Part shown: piece after piece, positions 36,306-44,333 of the stretch
Layout of the letters: each line of letters opens with the position of its first letter
How positions within the stretch are numbered: position 1 is the stretch's first letter
DNA from: Sulfurospirillum sp. UBA2217
GTDB taxonomy: Bacteria > Campylobacterota > Campylobacteria > Campylobacterales > Sulfurospirillaceae
Assembly: GCA_002328495.1 (NCBI GenBank)
Contig: DCUJ01000013.1
Coordinates: 124,001 to 188,000 of the forward strand
Direction of reading: 5' to 3'
DNA length: 64,000 nucleotides
The notes under the pieces: generated by a model
What the model saw: only the letters and a program-made list of their open reading frames with translations
What the model was told of the DNA's origin: nothing
Database searches by the model: none
Translations under genes and position numbers: made by a program

Positions 36306-36869
36306 ATGAGCCAAACCTACCACTTAACCACACCGCTAAATGAAACCGATGTTACCCAACTTAAAGTGGGAGATATTGTCTATCTCTCAGGTGTTATCTA
36401 TACCGCACGTGACGCTGCGCATAAAAAACTGGTTGACTTGCTTGATGCAGGAGAGTCCCTCCCTTTTGAGATGAAAGGAGCTGTCATTTACTTCGTAGGA
36501 CCTACCCCTCCCAAACCAGGAGACCCCATAGGGAGTGCAGGTCCGACCACGAGTTACCGAATGGACTCATACTCCCCGCAACTTATTAATGAACAAGGGC
36601 TAAAAGGGATGATAGGAAAAGGTAAACGTAATCAAGAGGTGATTGATGCCTGTGTAAAGTCTAAAGCGATTTACTTTGGAGCCACAGGAGGAGCAGGAGC
36701 ACTCTTAGCCCGTCAAATTAAAAGCTCAGAAGTGGTTGCCTATCCAGAATTAGGACCAGAAGCGGTAAGAAGACTGGAAGTGGTTGATTTTCCACTTACC
36801 GTGATTAACGATACTTATGGGGATGATCTTTATACGATTGGTCGTGCCAAGTATGAGGTTTTTGGTTAA
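36306..36869 (+). CDS. Class I fumarase/tartrate dehydratase beta subunit
   Basis: This 187-residue C-terminal-domain subunit has LSGVIYTARDAAHKKL, YFVGPTPPKPGDPIGSAGPT, GKGKRNQEVIDAC and ATGGAGALLARQI, all typical of the fumarase C-terminal swivelling domain. Two ATGs lie at 36303 and 36306; AAGGAG at 36294-36299 is better spaced for the second. The gene begins 10 bp after the alpha-subunit stop. Confidence 0.9.
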   Translation: MSQTYHLTTPLNETDVTQLKVGDIVYLSGVIYTARDAAHKKLVDLLDAGESLPFEMKGAVIYFVGPTPPKPGDPIGSAGPTTSYRMDSYSPQLINEQGLKGMIGKGKRNQEVIDACVKSKAIYFGATGGAGALLARQIKSSEVVAYPELGPEAVRRLEVVDFPLTVINDTYGDDLYTIGRAKYEVFG

Positions 36870-36872
36870 GCT

Positions 36873-36882
36873 TTACATGTAA
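36873..36882. repeat. TTACATGTAA copy after the fumarase genes
   Basis: An exact copy lies 3 bp after the beta-subunit stop and just before the terminator hairpin. Confidence 0.8.
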
Positions 36883-36885
36883 CGG

Positions 36886-36913
36886 GTAACAAGCATCTAT
36901 GGATGCTTGTTAC
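36886..36913. terminator. Bidirectional hairpin between fumarase and MotB-like genes
   Basis: A 12-bp perfect stem (GTAACAAGCATC with GATGCTTGTTAC) has a 4-base loop. It lies at the junction of convergent genes; its left-hand arm is outside both, while the right end touches the MotB-like stop codon. Confidence 0.7.
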
Positions 36914-37977
36914 TTCTTTAAAAAACGTTCTATCTCTTCAATGGCTTGTTTGTTGGAGAGGCTAAATTTAATTTCAATTCTGCGTGATGCTTCTTTATCT
37001 TCTATCCCCTTTTTCAAAATACGATCACTGTACGAACGTCCTTGAGCACTCAGATACGTTTGCAACAAAGGATTTCGTTTTTCATCCCACGAGTAGATAA
37101 ATGCCATTACAGAAAGAGCTCGTTTTTGAGAAAGTTCTAAATTATTCATATAGCTTCCATCAGAGTCCGTATGACCCTCAATGATGATTTTATCGATGGT
37201 GTGACGAATCTCTTCATTTTCCAGTAAAACACTAAAATAGGGGCTTAGTGTCTCTTTGAGATGTTTTTTAGCTTCGGGTTTAATTTCGTAGGAACCTACA
37301 TCAAATAAGACAGAAGAGGGCAGACGAATCGCACCGCTGTTGGGATCAATGTTGATGGAGCGCCCCATTTTCGTTTTAAGCTCTTGAATGACTTTTAGCC
37401 GAATACCCGTTAAATTTTTAATGCGAGCTTTGGTGACATTCAAATCATCCACCAAGGTTTGATGCGCTTCACTCTTTTCGATTAAGCTTTGATTTAGTTG
37501 GTCTATCTGCGCCTCTTTGAGCTTTACAAGGGTATTATTGTCTTGAAGCAGTGTTTGCAGAAGGACCAATTCACCTTGACGTTCATCAAGAGTAAGCTGT
37601 GTGTCGGATAAAAGACGTTTCAATGCCTCTATCTCTTCAAGGGAAAATACTAGTTTTTCGTGTGTTGCATTATTTTCCATTTTTTCTTTTATAATGATAT
37701 GACGCGCTTCTTCGAGTGAATGTGTCATCGTTACGATAGTCTGTTTTAGCATGGAAATTTCATCGCTCAGACTGCTCACATTATGATTTTTTTCTAGCAA
37801 CTCTTTTTCTTTGTGGATTAACGTGTTTTTTTGAAGCTCCAAGTCGTTTTGGATAAATACATATTTAACAACAATAGCACCCAACACTAAAATAAAAACA
37901 AATAAAAGGCCTGCCATTAAGTCTGCATACGAGACCCAAAAATTTTGGTCTGAATCTTTTGAGTGATGAAAACGCAT
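36910..37977 (-). CDS. MotB/OmpA-like stator-type protein
   Basis: In this 355-residue protein, residues 13-38 form a transmembrane helix in the MotB/ZorB style (FWVSYADLMAGLLFVFIL), with the membrane aspartate that carries protons or sodium in stators. Residues 45-205 are a long coiled coil. The C-terminal OmpA-like peptidoglycan-binding domain has DVGSYEIKPEAK and EGHTDSDGSYMNNLELSQKR. It overlaps the MotA-like gene by one base (TAATG). It is longer in the coiled coil than flagellar MotB. No flagellar genes are near, so it is a peptidoglycan-anchored ion-driven unit of unknown output. Confidence 0.85.
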   Translation of the reverse strand: MRFHHSKDSDQNFWVSYADLMAGLLFVFILVLGAIVVKYVFIQNDLELQKNTLIHKEKELLEKNHNVSSLSDEISMLKQTIVTMTHSLEEARHIIIKEKMENNATHEKLVFSLEEIEALKRLLSDTQLTLDERQGELVLLQTLLQDNNTLVKLKEAQIDQLNQSLIEKSEAHQTLVDDLNVTKARIKNLTGIRLKVIQELKTKMGRSINIDPNSGAIRLPSSVLFDVGSYEIKPEAKKHLKETLSPYFSVLLENEEIRHTIDKIIIEGHTDSDGSYMNNLELSQKRALSVMAFIYSWDEKRNPLLQTYLSAQGRSYSDRILKKGIEDKEASRRIEIKFSLSNKQAIEEIERFLKK

Positions 37978-39119
37978 TATTTTAAAGCATCCATTTTCTG
38001 GATAATTTCTTCTGTTTCAGCATCTATGATTTTTAAACTCTCTTTAAGTGCTTCGACATCCTCACTTGGCGGATAGCTATGCTCTTTGAGTACATCTGCC
38101 ATCTCTTTGGTTGCGTCGTGGAGTTGTTTTTGCTCTTCAAACATCTTTACATGTAACGATGTGGTGTTTTCATTGAAACGGTTAAGTTGCTCCAAAATTG
38201 CTTCATGAATGCTCACTAAATCACGTTGTTTTTCTCTGGATCGGGACAATACATCCATTCCTTCTTTGACATGTTCAGCTCCCATCTTGAGTGCTTTGCC
38301 CTCAAGGGAAAGCATTTCATCAAACAAACTAAATTTTTGTTCTATACTCTGACCCAATCGCTCAAAAAAGTCGTGCGCTGTTAATTTCTCAAACATGTGA
38401 GCTATTTTTTCAAAATGTTCTAAATTTTCTTTCAGATACGCTTGTTCTATCTCCTCTTTGGTCCAGAAAAAAGAGGTGGTTTCCTCTTTAATTCTCTCTA
38501 TCTCTTTTTCAAAACGATTCATCCCTTTTTTTTCAAAAAATATCCACCACAAAGAGAGTAAAATACCATAAATTGATACATAAAATGCTGTACCAACCCC
38601 ACTAAGGAGTAGTGTAATCTCTTGTTCAAAGGCACCAGCGTTTTGAGAAGAAAAGCTAGGTAGGGTAAATGCAATGGAAACAAAAGTCCCTAAAATTCCC
38701 ATGGTTGGAAAAATACTCGCCCCTATGGAAGCATAATTGTCATTTCGAATGCGTTTGGAATAGTGGCGTATAAAATTTTCAAAGCTAGCATTTGATTTGG
38801 TGGTAGTGCCGATACGCATCATGTTTTTAGCTACATACGCTTCCAATTCACTTCTAAATTCTCGTAAGTAGCGTTTAAAATAACACGCACCAAATTCCGC
38901 ATTATGCCGTGCAAACAACAACGAAACCACGAAAATAAAGCCGATAAGAATAACCGTATGTCCACCCATATGAATGGGCAATACACCAATAAAGCCAAGA
39001 ATACAATAAAGATATGCTAGAAAAGGCAATGTCATAATTTTTAGGTAAACAAAAAAACAGTGTTTTGGCTGATGTTCTAAGGTATAAAGTGCCTCAAATG
39101 GTGTATCTGTCATATGCAT
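37977..39119 (-). CDS. MotA/TolQ/ExbB-type proton channel protein
   Basis: In this 380-residue protein, two hydrophobic helices lie at about 25-70. A second pair carries the channel motif (IGASIFPTMGILGTFVSIAFTLP and LLSGVGTAFYVSIYGILLSLWW). A C-terminal tail of about 170 residues is charged and helical. The last two helices with conserved small and polar residues are those of the MotA/ExbB family. With the MotB-like partner it should form a 5:2 ion-driven motor. The long cytoplasmic tail recalls ZorA of Zorya, but the effector genes of that system are absent. Confidence 0.82.
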   Translation of the reverse strand: MHMTDTPFEALYTLEHQPKHCFFVYLKIMTLPFLAYLYCILGFIGVLPIHMGGHTVILIGFIFVVSLLFARHNAEFGACYFKRYLREFRSELEAYVAKNMMRIGTTTKSNASFENFIRHYSKRIRNDNYASIGASIFPTMGILGTFVSIAFTLPSFSSQNAGAFEQEITLLLSGVGTAFYVSIYGILLSLWWIFFEKKGMNRFEKEIERIKEETTSFFWTKEEIEQAYLKENLEHFEKIAHMFEKLTAHDFFERLGQSIEQKFSLFDEMLSLEGKALKMGAEHVKEGMDVLSRSREKQRDLVSIHEAILEQLNRFNENTTSLHVKMFEEQKQLHDATKEMADVLKEHSYPPSEDVEALKESLKIIDAETEEIIQKMDALK

Positions 39120-39135
39120 TGCATCCCTTTTTCTT

Positions 39136-39145
39136 TTACATGTAA
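39136..39145. repeat. TTACATGTAA copy upstream of the MotA-like gene
   Basis: An exact copy lies 17 bp upstream of the MotA-like start, in the 156-bp divergent region shared with the response regulator gene. Confidence 0.8.
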
Positions 39146-39155
39146 TGTGTTATTA

Positions 39156-39171
39156 TAACTTTATAAAGTTA
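39156..39171. promoter_or_regulatory. 16-bp palindrome in the divergent intergenic region
   Basis: TAACTTTATAAAGTTA is a perfect palindrome between the MotA-like gene and the response regulator gene. It is a candidate binding site for a dimeric regulator; no function is known. Confidence 0.35.
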
Positions 39172-39275
39172 ACAGTGTGTTTGTTGGTAACACGTTATCA
39201 TGTAAAAATATATTTTTCTAGGTATTGAGAGAAAGTTAAGAGAATCTGTTTTTACAATAGGATATAGGAGCAAAA

Positions 39276-39956
39276 ATGCTAGAACAGCTTAAAACAAAAC
39301 AGATGTTATTTCTTGAAGATGATGAAGAACTTTCACGGATGATGATTCCTATCTTTAATGTGTTCGTCAAAGAGGTTTTTTACGCACAACACAGTGCACA
39401 AGCACGCGACGTGATGCAAATACACGCCATTGATTTGATTTTTACAGACATTCACCTAAAGAATGAAAACGGTCTTGATTTTGTGAAGGAAGTGAGATGC
39501 CACAACGAAGAGATTCCTATTATCGTGCTCAGTGGCTACAAGGATGAGCCATTATTGCTTAAGGCTATTCCTTTGGGGTTAACCGATTATTTGATTAAGC
39601 CTATTAATTATACGCAACTTACCATTGCTTTTGAGAAATGCCTTTCTAAAATTATGAAAGTTACTCATTCTATAATAGTGCTTAGCAATGGATTTAGTTA
39701 CGATATTGACCAAAAAAAGCTTTTCAAAGAAGGGGTTTCTTATGAGCTTAAAAAGAAAGAACTTTTATTTATGGAACTTTTGAGTAAAAATAAAAATCGC
39801 CTCATTACCAAAGAAATGATTCAAGAGAGTGTTTGGGAATATGAAGAGATGAGTGATGCAGCATTGTATAATTTTATCATGCGTATTCGTAACCGTTTTG
39901 GTAAAGACTTCATTCACATGATATCCAACTTAGGCTACCGACTTGGAGAGAGTTGA
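39276..39956 (+). CDS. OmpR-family response regulator
   Basis: This 226-residue protein has a receiver domain (LFLEDDEELSRMM, phospho-acceptor Asp in IFTDIHLKNENG, Lys in YLIKPINY) and a winged-helix DNA-binding domain (ELLFMELLSKNKN, then IRNRFGKDFIHMISNLGYRLG). AGGAG is 6 bp before the ATG. Its 3' end overlaps the convergent histidine kinase gene by 22 bp, so the pair is cognate by proximity. Likely targets are the TAXI/DASS genes beyond the kinase. Confidence 0.9.
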   Translation: MLEQLKTKQMLFLEDDEELSRMMIPIFNVFVKEVFYAQHSAQARDVMQIHAIDLIFTDIHLKNENGLDFVKEVRCHNEEIPIIVLSGYKDEPLLLKAIPLGLTDYLIKPINYTQLTIAFEKCLSKIMKVTHSIIVLSNGFSYDIDQKKLFKEGVSYELKKKELLFMELLSKNKNRLITKEMIQESVWEYEEMSDAALYNFIMRIRNRFGKDFIHMISNLGYRLGES

Positions 39957-41509
39957 ATGACAATATGCACACCATTTTCAATCGAATGGTAGGTGATTTC
40001 TCCCCCATGCTTTTTAACTAACTCCATACACATGTAAATGCCTAAACCCATCTCATTGTGATGGTCTATGTTGGCAGGCATACCACCAGCATTGTCGATA
40101 ATATGAATGGTATATCCTTCAATGTGTATCTGAAAATAAGGATTTTCGATGCCATTTTTTTGTGAGGCGTTAATGGTGTTATCAATTAAATTGAGCCAAA
40201 TATGCACCCATTGGTTTTTGATACCCATCATGTGTATATGGGTTTGACCTTCTATCTCAATGGTTAAATGACTTTTGTGTATTTTGGCCTCCAAAATACT
40301 TTTGGCTTCTTCTATGGTCTTCAGTAAAGCAAACGATTCTTGGTGTTTTGAGGGTTTGTAAAACTCTAAAAAATCTTGCATGGTGTTAGACATAAAATCA
40401 AGCAGCTTACCTATCTCTTCAGATTGTTTAAGGACAAACGTTTTTTCTAAAGGTTGATCATTTTTAAGCTGGACTAAGGTCAAAAGGTTGAGAGCACCAA
40501 TTTTAGCTAAAGTTCCTCGCCACTGGTGTGAGATGTTGCCTATAATGCGGCCGATTTCCGCTTCTTTAGAAGCTTGAAACAGTTTGTTTTGTATCGCACT
40601 GTTTTTAGCCACCTCTTGAGCAACTTTTTCTCTCAAGAGAGCATTCCATAAGATAATGGCTATAAAAATAGTGGCTAATAGTATCAGCCCAAATGTCAGG
40701 TATTTTACCGATTCTTGATCCATTCCTTTTTCGATTTTAATGGCAATATGTTTGTTAACGCTGAGCTCTTTTTCTTCTGGACTCAGTGTTAAAATCGCTT
40801 TATTTAAAAGGGTTAAAAGCATGGGGTTATCGTTCATGACGGAGAGACGTATGATGTTGGCATAACCTTCAGGCTCACCAGCAATTTTTAAATTAAACAG
40901 CCCCTCTTTTTTTATGGTATACGCTGCGGCAATCATAGAGCGAATAGTCATATCGGCTTTTTGGGTTGAGACCATGTGTAATGCTTCTTCTTTGGTTGAG
41001 ACAGGAATGACAATGAGATTTTCAAACGCTTGCGTTAATCGCGTGAACAAATCTGAAACAATCGGGATAGCGATGCTTTCTTGTAAAAGTTTTGAAGCAT
41101 CCTCAATATAAGGATGCTCTTCTCGTGTAATCCATACGTTTGCATCAATAAACAAAGGTTCGGAAAAATACAACCATTTGTGCGTTTCCTCTGAGGGAAC
41201 CATAAAGGTAAGAATATCACATTGTCCTAATTTCGCAAGCTTCAGGCTATCATCCCAGGTAAGTACTTGTTGTACTTCTACGACAATACCGAGACGACGT
41301 GCTACTTTCTCAACAAGATCAGCGATAATCCCTTTGTAAATACCCTCAGGTGTTAGCTCTTCAAAAGGTGAAGATTGAGGGTCAACGCACAGCGTGTAGA
41401 CATCTTTTTGGTGAAGATAGTGAAGCTCTTCTTGTGTTAAATCAATAGGAGAAACATCTGCTTTTAGATGTAAACAAAAGAGTAAGAAGCAGAAAAAAAA
41501 CTTGTGCAT
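39935..41509 (-). CDS. Histidine kinase with periplasmic SBP_bac_3 sensor domain
   Basis: This 524-residue kinase has a signal peptide (MHKFFFCFLLFCLHLKA), then a periplasmic solute-binding domain of the amino-acid-binding (SBP_bac_3) type, residues about 20-262. One transmembrane helix, a HisKA-type segment (IGNISHQWRGTLAKI) and a histidine-kinase ATPase (NLIDNTINAS, DNAGG, GLGIYMC) follow. The sensor domain strikingly resembles that of the GGDEF protein at 50883, including KADMTIRSMIAAAYTIK. It is divergent from the TAXI binding-protein gene. Confidence 0.9.
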   Translation of the reverse strand: MHKFFFCFLLFCLHLKADVSPIDLTQEELHYLHQKDVYTLCVDPQSSPFEELTPEGIYKGIIADLVEKVARRLGIVVEVQQVLTWDDSLKLAKLGQCDILTFMVPSEETHKWLYFSEPLFIDANVWITREEHPYIEDASKLLQESIAIPIVSDLFTRLTQAFENLIVIPVSTKEEALHMVSTQKADMTIRSMIAAAYTIKKEGLFNLKIAGEPEGYANIIRLSVMNDNPMLLTLLNKAILTLSPEEKELSVNKHIAIKIEKGMDQESVKYLTFGLILLATIFIAIILWNALLREKVAQEVAKNSAIQNKLFQASKEAEIGRIIGNISHQWRGTLAKIGALNLLTLVQLKNDQPLEKTFVLKQSEEIGKLLDFMSNTMQDFLEFYKPSKHQESFALLKTIEEAKSILEAKIHKSHLTIEIEGQTHIHMMGIKNQWVHIWLNLIDNTINASQKNGIENPYFQIHIEGYTIHIIDNAGGMPANIDHHNEMGLGIYMCMELVKKHGGEITYHSIENGVHIVIQLSPSR

Positions 41510-41510
41510 A

Positions 41511-41520
41511 GATAGCTATC
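41511..41520. promoter_or_regulatory. GATAGCTATC palindrome just upstream of the kinase start
   Basis: A perfect 10-bp palindrome lies within the leader of the histidine kinase gene. A related GATAGCTGATAG stretch lies upstream of the second DASS transporter gene near 42718, so it could be a regulator site; this is weak evidence. Confidence 0.25.
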
Positions 41521-41537
41521 CCAAAAAGAAGTTTTGG

Positions 41538-41543
41538 ATTATA
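41538..41543 (-). promoter_or_regulatory. Probable -10 box for the histidine kinase gene
   Basis: TATAAT on the minus strand lies about 30 bp before the kinase start. Confidence 0.45.
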
Positions 41544-41634
41544 ACATGTTCATCACTTTGCTAACGAATGTTACATTTTGAAAAACTCTTTTTTCTTTTG
41601 TTATCATTTTGGTTTAAAACAAGCAAGAGCATCT

Positions 41635-41640
41635 TATAAT
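41635..41640 (+). promoter_or_regulatory. Probable -10 box for the TAXI binding-protein gene
   Basis: TATAAT lies 26 bp before the preferred GTG start, giving a short leader that contains the GGAGA ribosome-binding site. Confidence 0.45.
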
Positions 41641-41665
41641 GGCTTATTAATGCGTGGAGAAAGAT

Positions 41666-42667
41666 GTGATTTTGAGATTTTTAAGTCTATTTGTATTGCT
41701 CATAAGTTCTTTACATGCCTCCTTAAATCAAGAAAAATTTATTATTGCAACGGCAAGTACGGGAGGTACCTTTTATCCTGTTGGGGTGGGCATCGCGACT
41801 TTATTGTCACTAAAACTTGAGAAAAAAAAAGGTATTACATTTTCAGCGATGAGTAGTACAGGAAGTCTGGATAACCTTAAAATGTTAGAAAAAAAAGAGG
41901 CGCATTTTGCGATTATTCAAGGGTTGTTTGGCATGATGGCATGGGATGGTTCACATGTGTATCATCATAAGCCCCAAAAAGAGCTACGCTCCATCTCTAT
42001 GTTATGGCAAAATGTTGAGCATTTTACCGTAAGTAAAGAAATCGCAACTACGGGCAACATTCTTGATCTTCAAAATCTTTACGCTCAAAGTTTTTCTATT
42101 TCAGAGAGCGACTCTGGTAGTCGGGTCTCTGCTGAAATTTTAATGGATATTTTGGGTATAGCATATTCTAAAATGAATTTACACTACTTTGGCTACAACC
42201 AGAGTGCTGTAGCCTTGCAACAGGGAAAAATTAAAGGGATGAATACCCCAGCAGGTGCTCCTGTTTCGGCTGTCTCTTCAGTGTTCACAACGATGGGTCC
42301 ACTTAAAGCAACTTTGCTTGAATTTAGTGATGCGGATGTGGCTAAAATTCAAAAGTATTACCCTATTTGGAACCGTTACATTATCAAAGCAGGTACTTAT
42401 CCTAGACAAACCAAAGACATTCACACCATCGCCCAACCCAATCTTCTGATTACCCACGCTGATACACCCGAAGATGTGGTCTATTTGTTGACTAAAACCA
42501 TGTATGAAAATTTATCCTTTTTAAATTCTGTGAATAAAGGAACGATGTCAATTTCACTTCACAATGCCTTGGATGGCTTGAATATTCCCCTTCATAAGGG
42601 CGCTATTCGTTACTATGAAGAGATGGGAATAAAGATACCTTCCTATCTTTTACATGTAACACCTTAA
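41666..42667 (+). CDS. TAXI-family periplasmic solute-binding protein
   Basis: This 333-residue protein has a signal peptide (MILRFLSLFVLLISSLHA) and the TAXI TRAP-receptor pattern: ATASTGGTFYPVGVGIA, STGSLDNLKMLEKKEAHFAIIQ, ESDSGSRVSAEILMDILGI and GKIKGMNTPAGAPVSAV. GTG 41666 is preferred since GGAGA lies 5 bp upstream and the signal peptide then starts directly; a GTG at 41654 is the alternative. No TRAP membrane subunits are present. The next gene is a DASS transporter, so the protein may feed or inform that transporter or the adjacent kinase. Confidence 0.88.
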   Translation: MILRFLSLFVLLISSLHASLNQEKFIIATASTGGTFYPVGVGIATLLSLKLEKKKGITFSAMSSTGSLDNLKMLEKKEAHFAIIQGLFGMMAWDGSHVYHHKPQKELRSISMLWQNVEHFTVSKEIATTGNILDLQNLYAQSFSISESDSGSRVSAEILMDILGIAYSKMNLHYFGYNQSAVALQQGKIKGMNTPAGAPVSAVSSVFTTMGPLKATLLEFSDADVAKIQKYYPIWNRYIIKAGTYPRQTKDIHTIAQPNLLITHADTPEDVVYLLTKTMYENLSFLNSVNKGTMSISLHNALDGLNIPLHKGAIRYYEEMGIKIPSYLLHVTP

Positions 42668-42775
42668 GCCTCTTAACTTTCTACCAAACAAATCAAAAAT
42701 TATCTTTTTTTCAAGAGATAGCTGATAGAGCTAAAGAGTAAAATTTCCTTTGAAAAATACTAAGGAGGTTTTACA

Positions 42776-44188
42776 ATGGTTTTGCATCAAGCATGGAAAA
42801 TGTGTGTTCCCATAGGTGTATGTGTTGTGTTTTGGGTTATGCCTACACCTGAAGGCTTAAGTGTGCAAGCGTGGCATTTTTTGGCGGTCTTTTTTGCTGT
42901 TTTAGTAGGACTCATCATCGAGCCTTTACCTGCGGCCCTCTTGGGACTCATAGGTATTAGTACGGCCTCTCTTTTAGGATTGGTGGGTAAAACACCTGCT
43001 GCTAATATCAAATGGGCACTTTCAGGTTTTTCAAATAACATTATTTGGCTTATTTTTGCTTCCATTATGTTTGCAATGGGATATAAAAAAACAGGTTTAG
43101 GTAAACGAATCTCTCTTCTCATGGTAAAGTATATGGGAAAAAGTACTTTAGGACTTGGTTATGCTATTGCTTTTGCAGATTTAGTGTTAGCACCTTTTAT
43201 GCCCTCTAACACGGCACGCAGTGCGGGGACGATTTATCCTATTGCAATCAATATTCCTGTTTTATTTAACTCAACCCCTGAAAATGAGCCTCGAAAGATG
43301 GGTGCTTACATTGTTTGGGTTGGAATTGCAATATCCACAGTAACAAGTTCCATGTTTTATACAGGGCTCACAACCAATATGCTTGCAGCCGATTTGATTC
43401 AAAAAGGGGCAAATATCACTTTAGAATGGGGCACTTGGGCAAAAATTATGATTCCACTAATGGCACCTCTTTTTCTTATAACTCCTCTTTTAGCCTATGT
43501 GTTGTTTCCTCCCACCCAAAAACATTCACCAACAGCTTCTATTTGGGCTAAAGAAGAACTGCTTAAAATGGGATCTATCTCTTTTAAAGAGATTTTAATG
43601 GCTTCGTTTGCCACGTTAGCGCTGATCCTTTGGGTTTTTGGTAAAGAATTAGGCATTGATGCTACAACAGCAGCCATTAGCATTGTTGCGTTGATGGTTT
43701 TAAGCAATGTGGTCACGTGGGATGATGTCATCGGTAATAAAGGAGCATGGAATGTTTTAATATGGTTTGCAACACTTGTTGCACTCGCCGCGGGGCTTAA
43801 AGAGGTGGGAGTTCTTACATGGATAAGCCAAAAAGCAGAACTCTCTTTGGTGGGGCTTACACCGCTTGCGTTAATGCTTAGTATGATTGTGGCATCGTTT
43901 GTATTGCATTATTTTTTTGCAAGCTTAACCGCACATGCCGTGGCACTTTTCCCCATTTTTATTGCTTTTTCTGTCAAGTTTATTTCACCCGATCAGCTTG
44001 TAACATTTTTGATATTATTTAGTGGAACGCTAGGTATTATGGGAATAATAACACCTTATGGGACAGGACCATCGCCAATTTGGTATGGTTCGGGGTATAT
44101 CTCTCAAGGACGTTGGTGGTTTTTAGGTGCTATTTTTGGATCACTGTATCTTGGAATGATTATATTAGGGGTTTTTATTTTCTTATAA
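42776..44188 (+). CDS. DASS-family dicarboxylate transporter (second copy)
   Basis: This 470-residue multi-pass membrane protein is clearly paralogous to the gene at 33891. Shared blocks are GKTPAANIKWALSGFSN, FMPSNTARSAGTIYPIAI, KMGSISFKEILMA and GIITPYGTGPSPIWYGSGY. The best divergence is in the first 20 residues and in the middle loops. AAGGAGG is 6 bp before the ATG. It follows the TAXI gene by 108 bp. Different neighbours suggest a different regulation or substrate preference from the first copy. Confidence 0.9.
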   Translation: MVLHQAWKMCVPIGVCVVFWVMPTPEGLSVQAWHFLAVFFAVLVGLIIEPLPAALLGLIGISTASLLGLVGKTPAANIKWALSGFSNNIIWLIFASIMFAMGYKKTGLGKRISLLMVKYMGKSTLGLGYAIAFADLVLAPFMPSNTARSAGTIYPIAINIPVLFNSTPENEPRKMGAYIVWVGIAISTVTSSMFYTGLTTNMLAADLIQKGANITLEWGTWAKIMIPLMAPLFLITPLLAYVLFPPTQKHSPTASIWAKEELLKMGSISFKEILMASFATLALILWVFGKELGIDATTAAISIVALMVLSNVVTWDDVIGNKGAWNVLIWFATLVALAAGLKEVGVLTWISQKAELSLVGLTPLALMLSMIVASFVLHYFFASLTAHAVALFPIFIAFSVKFISPDQLVTFLILFSGTLGIMGIITPYGTGPSPIWYGSGYISQGRWWFLGAIFGSLYLGMIILGVFIFL

Positions 44189-44333
44189 TTTTGCAAGATT
44201 TCTGAGAGATTTGAATGTTATATTTCAAACCTTAAAGCAGTAACAAAAAAAAGATATAGTTGATATTTTAATTGACTAGAGTGTTTACTTCGCACTACAG
44301 TCATAAGATTAAAAACGTAATATTGGAGGTTAT

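Noticed and set aside
36910..39119. Zorya anti-phage defence system
   Set aside because: The ZorA/ZorB-like pair is present, but no ZorC, ZorD or ZorE-like gene is adjacent: flanks are fumarase and a response regulator. Only the motor resemblance is retained as a finding.
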